In this document: positions 20,974 to 26,032 of the stretch, in pieces
Numbering within the stretch: position 1 is the first letter of the stretch
Layout of the letters: every line of letters begins with the position of its first letter
DNA from: a virus
Virus record (IMG/VR): IMGVR_UViG_3300044843_000188
Coordinates: 1 to 26,032 of that record
Length of the DNA stretch: 26,032 bases
Strand: one strand, 5' to 3'
Position numbers and translations under genes: made by a program
The notes under the pieces: generated by a model
Told to the model about the DNA's origin: nothing
Databases searched by the model: none
The model's input: only the letters and a program-made list of their open reading frames with translations

Positions 20974-23226
20974 CTAGGCGTTGTGATATTTGTACAAACC
21001 GCGCCAGTCCACTGCAGCCACGCCAAACGTCTGGCGAACTTTGTACTTGTAAACGTCCGTGTCAAAATCCCAGTCGTTTTCGATAACTGGGCTCTCTTCG
21101 CCTTGGAGGAAAGACAGCTCCACGGTATCGACATTGGCGTAATCGGCGGCAAGGAACCATGCGGTTGAAGAGAAAGAGTCCAGAATCGGCTCGATGATGA
21201 CGTTTAACGGACGCATACCGCTCGGCCCGTAAATGTTGTTGGTGTTGGCATTGCCTGCCGCAGTTCCACCAGCCAAAGGGTCGGCAATCGAGCTGATGAG
21301 TTGCAGTGCCGCTGCCGATTGTCCGACAGGAACGATCAAATATCGCGGAACGACATTGATGATTGTTCCGGGGGTCAATCCGGTTTGCTTCATCATTGCG
21401 ACGAATGAGGTGTTGAGCGTAGCAACCGATGGGGCGGCACTCGCGTTCGCAAAGTTTGAACCAGACGCATGCGAAGCAGAGAACAAACCGTTTCCATCGC
21501 CCATTACTGGGTTTGAGGTCAACACGTTGTAGCAAACCTTGTTGACCTTTCGGCGGGCTGCGTTTCCATGCATCGCCGGGATGCGGCTGATGGCATCGAG
21601 GTCGTCATTGACAACGGTCTCCCAGCTCACCGTAAAGATTCCACCGTATTTCTCAATGCGGTAGGTCTCCTTCGAGTCGGTCATCGGAAGCTGTTTGTAA
21701 GGGCGTGCCTCTGGAACAACTTCGAGGTCTGGAGCCTCGGAGAACCGAATGCGGTTAATCGCCTTGAAATCTTGAACCGCAGGCGCAGTTCGGACCCATT
21801 GCGAGTAAGTGACCGGAGCCTCTTCGTAAGCCTCAAGCAAAGTTTTGTTGACGGCATCGAGCAGGATGTTGCCAAACATTCCCGAGGTGTGGTAAGCACG
21901 CTCGATGTTGTATCGACGCTGGACCGATGGAGAGCCCATCGCCGCAAGGGCAATGTCTCGGTACGGCATTCGCTCGGTGTTCACTCCTTGATACGCCAAG
22001 CAACGCTCGGCAATCCGCATAAGGCCCATGTTTTTGAACTCCTCCGAACCGGGAGCCCATTTCTGGCCTTGTTGCGACCGGCGCAAACCCGCGCCAGACA
22101 AACTGCGTTGGACCAAACCGTCAGTAACCGCCTTTCGGAACTTGTCCTCGGCGTTTTCTTTGAATTCAATGCGGTCGTAAGATGACGAACCAAGCGGATT
22201 TGACATGACTTTCTCCAAAACTTTGCTTCGGGCAATTTCCAAACTGACTCCAGATTCGCACAAAGCTTCGGCAAATGTTGCATCCACATTTGTTGCTCGG
22301 CAAATCGATTTGATCTCTCTGCGTCGAATCGCGTCATTCTTCAGTGCTCGTTTGACGGATTTTTCGATGAGCGTACTGTCCGGTTCCGGCTCGGCTTTTG
22401 CAATAGGCATTTCCTCTCCGGTCGGCTTGACTTCTTCGCCAGCCAAGCCGCTCGCAGGCATTTCGCTTTGAATTGCCGGGGTCTCCATTGGCATTTCGAT
22501 TTCCATCTCAGAGCCCTCCGACCGCTCGCCCATTACGCCCAAGCACCACTGAATTGCTTGGTCAGGCTCGGTGATTTGCTCTGGCATTCCCTTTGCAATC
22601 AGCATGTTTTTGGTCTCTTCACTGAGCTGACGCTTCATATCCGATTCTCCGTTGAAAAAGTAATTTCGTCTTAATTCCCTAACAGTTGAAGTTTCGTCTG
22701 CCCCTGCTGCAACTAGGGATGCATCGCTTGGAACCCAACTTGTCACAATGTCCGCAGGGCCCTCCACCGTTCCGCCTCGCAAAACGTAGGACTCTCCCCG
22801 CTTGACCGATTGAATCGTCTTTGGCTGTGCTGTAATTGAGAAGTCAGTCAAATGGCCGTCCAGCAACTTCTGATATGCCTCTTGGCTTGCCGGGTCTCCA
22901 GCAAATACCGCATCTCCGACGAGTTGGCTCCCATCGACTCGGATGTTTCGGACACTGCCAAGAACATTCTTGATTGTGCTGCGGTCATGCGAGTCAACAA
23001 TTGGGAGCTGGCGTTTGGTGTTTCTAAACGCCACCCCGTCCATCGTCAGGATTTCGCGGATTACCAAATCCCGCTCATTGTCATACCGCTCCACCGGATT
23101 CTCGCTGGCAATTACGATTTCAACCGATTTGGCCGCAGGATTTGCGGTCTCCTCCCGTACCGTAACCATTCGCAAAATCAGCCGGCCCGGTTGCACGTTT
23201 GATTGCTTTTGCTTCTTTGTTGTCAT
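20974..23226 (-). CDS. prohead protease fused to major capsid protein
   Basis: 750 residues. Residues 15-185 are an HK97-type prohead protease: His80 in VDSHDRS and Ser130 in DFSITAQP are the expected catalytic pair, and SDASLVAAGAD (167-177) closes the domain. Residues about 197-360 are helical and acidic with Met/Glu/Pro repeats, like a scaffolding domain. Residues 380-750 are the major capsid protein: WVRTAPAVQDFKAINRI, EKYGGIFTVSWETVVNDDL and MGDGNGLFSASHASG fit the Mu gpT-like HK97 fold. Fused protease/capsid genes are known in phages; cleavage must release them. ATGA overlap with portal. A possible internal start lies at 22638. Confidence 0.88.
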   Translation of the reverse strand: MTTKKQKQSNVQPGRLILRMVTVREETANPAAKSVEIVIASENPVERYDNERDLVIREILTMDGVAFRNTKRQLPIVDSHDRSTIKNVLGSVRNIRVDGSQLVGDAVFAGDPASQEAYQKLLDGHLTDFSITAQPKTIQSVKRGESYVLRGGTVEGPADIVTSWVPSDASLVAAGADETSTVRELRRNYFFNGESDMKRQLSEETKNMLIAKGMPEQITEPDQAIQWCLGVMGERSEGSEMEIEMPMETPAIQSEMPASGLAGEEVKPTGEEMPIAKAEPEPDSTLIEKSVKRALKNDAIRRREIKSICRATNVDATFAEALCESGVSLEIARSKVLEKVMSNPLGSSSYDRIEFKENAEDKFRKAVTDGLVQRSLSGAGLRRSQQGQKWAPGSEEFKNMGLMRIAERCLAYQGVNTERMPYRDIALAAMGSPSVQRRYNIERAYHTSGMFGNILLDAVNKTLLEAYEEAPVTYSQWVRTAPAVQDFKAINRIRFSEAPDLEVVPEARPYKQLPMTDSKETYRIEKYGGIFTVSWETVVNDDLDAISRIPAMHGNAARRKVNKVCYNVLTSNPVMGDGNGLFSASHASGSNFANASAAPSVATLNTSFVAMMKQTGLTPGTIINVVPRYLIVPVGQSAAALQLISSIADPLAGGTAAGNANTNNIYGPSGMRPLNVIIEPILDSFSSTAWFLAADYANVDTVELSFLQGEESPVIENDWDFDTDVYKYKVRQTFGVAAVDWRGLYKYHNA
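22636..22650 (-). promoter_or_regulatory. internal ribosome binding site and start inside the protease-capsid gene
   Basis: In frame with the fusion, ATG at 22638 is preceded by GGAGAATCGGAT (GGAGA seven bases before ATG). Initiation there would give a 554-residue scaffold plus capsid product beginning MKRQLSEETKN, without the protease. This is a prediction from a good Shine-Dalgarno match. Confidence 0.45.
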
Positions 23227-25037
23227 TGTGCTGGAGCCTCCTCTGCTTGGGTTTCAGCAAGCTCTTGCTCCGAGGGTGCTGTATCGACGGTCCCGTCTTC
23301 AGCGTCATCCAAGAGCATTGTTACGTTTGCCTCTGAAAGCCCAATCCCGGAAAGCAGAACAGTTGCTTGAGCCTTGGACACCTTTCCGGCAATGAAGTCA
23401 TTCAGAACATCCATAATTGCTTTGCGGTTCCGTTGCCATTGCAACCGAGACAACCCCCCCATCTCACCGCTGCCGGTTTGAGGCTTCGACTCGGGGGAGG
23501 ACTGAGCCGCAGTATTGATTGCCTCGACAACACTGGCCCCCTCCACGGCTGTCGGACTGATGAGGCCAAGCTGCTTCAGCAAAGCCTCTTCTTTTGCTCG
23601 CTGGTAAAACACATGCCTCCAATTCATCCCCTTTGCGCCAAGCTCATCGGCGTAGGTCGTCTGAAATGCCTTGATTGAGGCTTCCGAACTTTGTTGTTCG
23701 GATTGGGGGTCAACCCATTCCCAAGTCGGCGGCATGTGTTCGCAAGGGGCAGCGGTCTTCGGGTTTTCGAGCAACTCCGTTGCAGTAGGGAACCCATTGA
23801 TATCAACCATAGCGGCCGCAAGGATGAATTTGTCCCATACTTTCTGGTTCAATCGGGTAATCAAATACTTTTGCCACCGGCGGAACCGCCTCCGGTCCTC
23901 CAACTGGCTTGCCCGATTACTGCTGTAATTTGTTTGCGAATAATCTCTCGCCACTGTTTCGTAGCTCAATCCAGTGCCAACCGCAATCCCGCGAAGCATC
24001 AAATTGATCCACGGCTCGGACGCACTGTTGGGCCTTCCCGGATTTGCAGCCTCAATGCTTTCGCTCGGGGAAAGGTGCATGATCATGCCCGGCTGAAGGT
24101 ATTCGTATTTGTTGCCGGATGCGTCAGTGGTGTTTGCAGTGCTTGGAGGATTAAATCCTGAGACTCCACCCTCGGTTTTGATTGCCACGGTAAAGCAAGA
24201 GGCCACTGCCGATGCTTGCATTTCGTTCTCGACATACAAACCGAGGTCTCGAATCCAGCCAATGACTGGCGCAAACATTGAGACACCTCGGCTTTGGCCG
24301 ATGCGTTGACGATTAAAGAGATGGATTATTTCGTCCGCTGCAATACGGATTGGCTGGCCTCGCCCGACGAACGGCTCGGTTGGGTGGTTCGGATAAACCC
24401 AGTAAGCAACCGGCTTCCCAAGCTCGTCAAACTCTATCCCGCGATTGATCCGGTAATTCTCTTTCCGGTTTAGATGAAAGGTGTCCTTCTCCTCGGCAAG
24501 CCGGTCAGCTTCGATTAACTCCATCGCCAATGGAACGGGTCGGTACACTCCTCGGTATCGTCGGTCAACTGTCACAAGGCGAATAAGGACTTCACCCGCT
24601 TCGACCAACTCCCGCATCGCCATTTGCTGAATTTCAGTAAATGTGTATTGGCCGTTGATCTCGCAAACCTCGGTCCAATGTGACCAGACGCTATCTCGTT
24701 TTAGGTTAATGTCCTCAGCGTCCGAACCGTCAGGCCGTTCAAATGCCGATTGAATGTCAATCCCTTTGCCGACAACGCTGTTGACGAACGTGTCAACGAC
24801 ACCAAATGCCCACGCATTGTCACGCACAAGCATGCGAGCCCACGCCCGCAACTCGTTTGCTCCAAATGGACCACGCAACTCTTGGTCGGCGGAGTTGTTT
24901 TTGGGCCGTTGGTTTGCGTTGAGCCTGCTCGGCTGTGCTGCCGCGTAACTGCGAAGTATGCGTCTCGCGTTGGCTCGTTTGATGCCAGCAGCCGGGGAGA
25001 AGGTGGAGATGAGTCTGTCGATTGCGTTTGCTATCAA
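23223..25037 (-). CDS. portal protein, lambda family
   Basis: 604 residues. The block LRGPFGANELRAWARMLVRDNAWAFGVVDTFVNSVVGKGI (about 52-95) and the later RGVSMFAPVIGWIRDLGLYVENEMQASA region are typical of Phage_portal_2 (lambda B). Forms the dodecameric ring at the capsid vertex through which DNA is packaged and ejected. Start is TTG at 25037, overlapping the gpW stop as TTGA, with AAGG eight bases upstream; a TTG start is likely but not proven. The C-terminus is acidic (Gln/Glu/Ala rich). Ends in ATGA overlap with the protease-capsid gene. Confidence 0.88.
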   Translation of the reverse strand: MIANAIDRLISTFSPAAGIKRANARRILRSYAAAQPSRLNANQRPKNNSADQELRGPFGANELRAWARMLVRDNAWAFGVVDTFVNSVVGKGIDIQSAFERPDGSDAEDINLKRDSVWSHWTEVCEINGQYTFTEIQQMAMRELVEAGEVLIRLVTVDRRYRGVYRPVPLAMELIEADRLAEEKDTFHLNRKENYRINRGIEFDELGKPVAYWVYPNHPTEPFVGRGQPIRIAADEIIHLFNRQRIGQSRGVSMFAPVIGWIRDLGLYVENEMQASAVASCFTVAIKTEGGVSGFNPPSTANTTDASGNKYEYLQPGMIMHLSPSESIEAANPGRPNSASEPWINLMLRGIAVGTGLSYETVARDYSQTNYSSNRASQLEDRRRFRRWQKYLITRLNQKVWDKFILAAAMVDINGFPTATELLENPKTAAPCEHMPPTWEWVDPQSEQQSSEASIKAFQTTYADELGAKGMNWRHVFYQRAKEEALLKQLGLISPTAVEGASVVEAINTAAQSSPESKPQTGSGEMGGLSRLQWQRNRKAIMDVLNDFIAGKVSKAQATVLLSGIGLSEANVTMLLDDAEDGTVDTAPSEQELAETQAEEAPAQ

Positions 25038-25252
25038 TTGAGCGGCCTTGTAATTTTTGCACCCCGGAAGATTCCGCCCGAACTCTGCCGCTCAATGATT
25101 TGTTCTACTTTACGCTTCCAATCCAGCAACGAATTAAGGTCCAACTTTTGAACGGACCTTCCGGCAATGCTGTAGCTGGCATGATTGCCCGCCAAAACAT
25201 CGGCAATTGCTGTGTCGATTTGCGATAAGATTGAGTCCCATGATTCTGCCAT
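25034..25252 (-). CDS. gpW-like head-tail connector protein
   Basis: 72 residues. SYSIAGRSVQKLDLNSLLDWKRKVEQII contains a GRSV turn followed by a Leu-rich helix pair, as in lambda gpW, a small connector protein. It lies between terminase and portal, as in lambda (A-W-B). Size fits (gpW has 68 residues). The gene ends with a tight overlap onto the portal start. Confidence 0.75.
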   Translation of the reverse strand: MAESWDSILSQIDTAIADVLAGNHASYSIAGRSVQKLDLNSLLDWKRKVEQIIERQSSGGIFRGAKITRPLN

Positions 25253-25261
25253 GCGAGTATA

Positions 25262-25555
25262 TTAACCCGGCTCGGCTTCAGATTTCAAGTTTGCGGGGGG
25301 GTTATCTGCTTTTTCTTCTATCGCCTTGGAATCCCGGCTCGTAACCGTCCAACTGTTTCCGCAGAAATGGCAGCGGATGTATCGCACCAAACCTCCGTCC
25401 CTTGGTATTGTGCCGTAGCACCTCGAATAGTTTGAGTCTGGAGGTCGCACTGCCGTACACATCGAGCAAGCCGGTGCAGAAAAAGGCCTCGGCTTCGGCT
25501 CTGGTTGCGGCAGCGGCCTTCGGATATCCGGCTCTTGATTCTTATCTTTTGGCAT
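25262..25555 (-). CDS. zinc-ribbon protein between terminase and gpW
   Basis: 97 residues from ATG at 25555, favoured because GGAGGCAAGGAA precedes it, overlapping the terminase end by 14 bases. An alternative ATG at 25606 also has GGGAG upstream but overlaps by 65 bases. Cys30-x2-Cys33 and Cys62-x2-Cys65 (CSMC and CHFC) with a further Cys46 form a zinc-ribbon layout. Pro-rich N-terminus, acidic C-terminus. Possible roles include DNA or RNA binding during packaging. No named family is certain. Confidence 0.65.
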   Translation of the reverse strand: MPKDKNQEPDIRRPLPQPEPKPRPFSAPACSMCTAVRPPDSNYSRCYGTIPRDGGLVRYIRCHFCGNSWTVTSRDSKAIEEKADNPPANLKSEAEPG

Positions 25556-26032
25556 TTCCTTGCCTCCTTGGGACCCACCCGCCCGTTCTTGTTTTGAATC
25601 GCTCATTGGTTTTGCTCCCGAACTTCTCGCTTGGCCTTGCCTTTAGGTCTGGGGGTATGATTGTAGAACGAATCAATTTGTGTCCGTACACTCCCGCCGC
25701 AGTGCAAGCAAGAGCTGTAGCGTCCAGCCAGTGGTTGTTCTTGTTTACTTGGATCCATTTTCGGGTGGTCCCTTTCCCTTCAATGTAGGTGTCCCGCCGC
25801 TCCTCTGCGACGATGTGATGCGAGAAGCTCAAATGCTTTTTTGCGTCCGAGTCTACGAACAAACTGAGCGTACCGTCATTTGGCTGATTGTTTTCGTTGT
25901 ACGTCTGGACGTTAAACCGCTCATGGACTTGCTGCTTCCAGTACTCCACGTTTACGTTGTAGAGCCAAACCTTCTCTTGCTCCAAATACCCGGCCCAAGC
26001 CTCCTCGAATATCCTCCGGGTCTTTGATGCGG
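25542..26032 (-). CDS. terminase large subunit, C-terminal part
   Basis: The frame is open to the right edge, so the gene is truncated; about 163 C-terminal residues are visible. NKNNHWLDATALACTAAG, including the HWLDA motif, is characteristic of the nuclease end of lambda gpA-type terminases, and the Asp is probably a metal ligand of the DNA-cutting site. This enzyme pumps DNA into proheads and cuts it. The start codon lies outside the window. Order terminase, small zinc protein, gpW, portal is consistent with the lambda head operon. Confidence 0.85.
   Translation of the reverse strand, partial: ASKTRRIFEEAWAGYLEQEKVWLYNVNVEYWKQQVHERFNVQTYNENNQPNDGTLSLFVDSDAKKHLSFSHHIVAEERRDTYIEGKGTTRKWIQVNKNNHWLDATALACTAAGVYGHKLIRSTIIPPDLKARPSEKFGSKTNERFKTRTGGWVPRRQGNAKR

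Overview
The window is the structural and early/replication region of a tailed double-stranded DNA phage or prophage (Caudoviricetes). Its head and tail genes follow the lambda/HK97 order, which points to a siphovirus. No integrase, immunity repressor, lysis gene or host gene is visible, so the data do not say whether it is temperate. The host cannot be fixed. The CsrA-like protein, the MoxR/VWA module and several unfamiliar virion proteins make me suspect an environmental host, possibly Planctomycetota, but that is only an impression. Promoters are classical sigma-70 type and genes use strong GGAG ribosome binding sites.

Right part (12178-26032, all on the minus strand, read right to left): terminase large subunit (cut by the window edge), zinc-ribbon protein, gpW-like connector, lambda-type portal, prohead protease fused to the major capsid protein, a beta-rich possible decoration protein, head-tail joining and completion proteins, gpZ-like protein, tail tube, a G/T-type tail chaperone pair with a probable -1 frameshift on nine A's, a short tape measure, and four unfamiliar tail-tip or fibre proteins. 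Genes overlap or nearly abut. The operon ends at a strong hairpin terminator at 12038-12088, next to a structured 400-base non-coding region.

Middle (about 6300-11780): small early genes, most with a near-identical leader (GGAGACGAACGATG) and each cluster with its own sigma-70 promoter. Six promoters share a TGCCGA-type motif between the -35 and -10 boxes, and four also share an inverted repeat just upstream of the -35. This looks like one phage regulon. One promoter drives the only plus-strand gene, a pyrimidine-dimer glycosylase-like protein. A MoxR-type AAA+ ATPase (6755-7750), an uncharacterised 293-residue protein (5373-6254) and a protein with a HExxH metallopeptidase-like motif plus a VWA domain (3953-5359) probably work as one chaperone-like module.

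Left part (1-3949, minus strand): HTH protein, an overlapping CsrA-like protein, a RecB/Cas4-like nuclease, a possible DNA-annealing partner, then a hairpin/U-tract attenuator before the replication genes (replication-organiser domain, DnaC-like loader), an unknown protein, a DUF1064-type nuclease and the start of one more gene.
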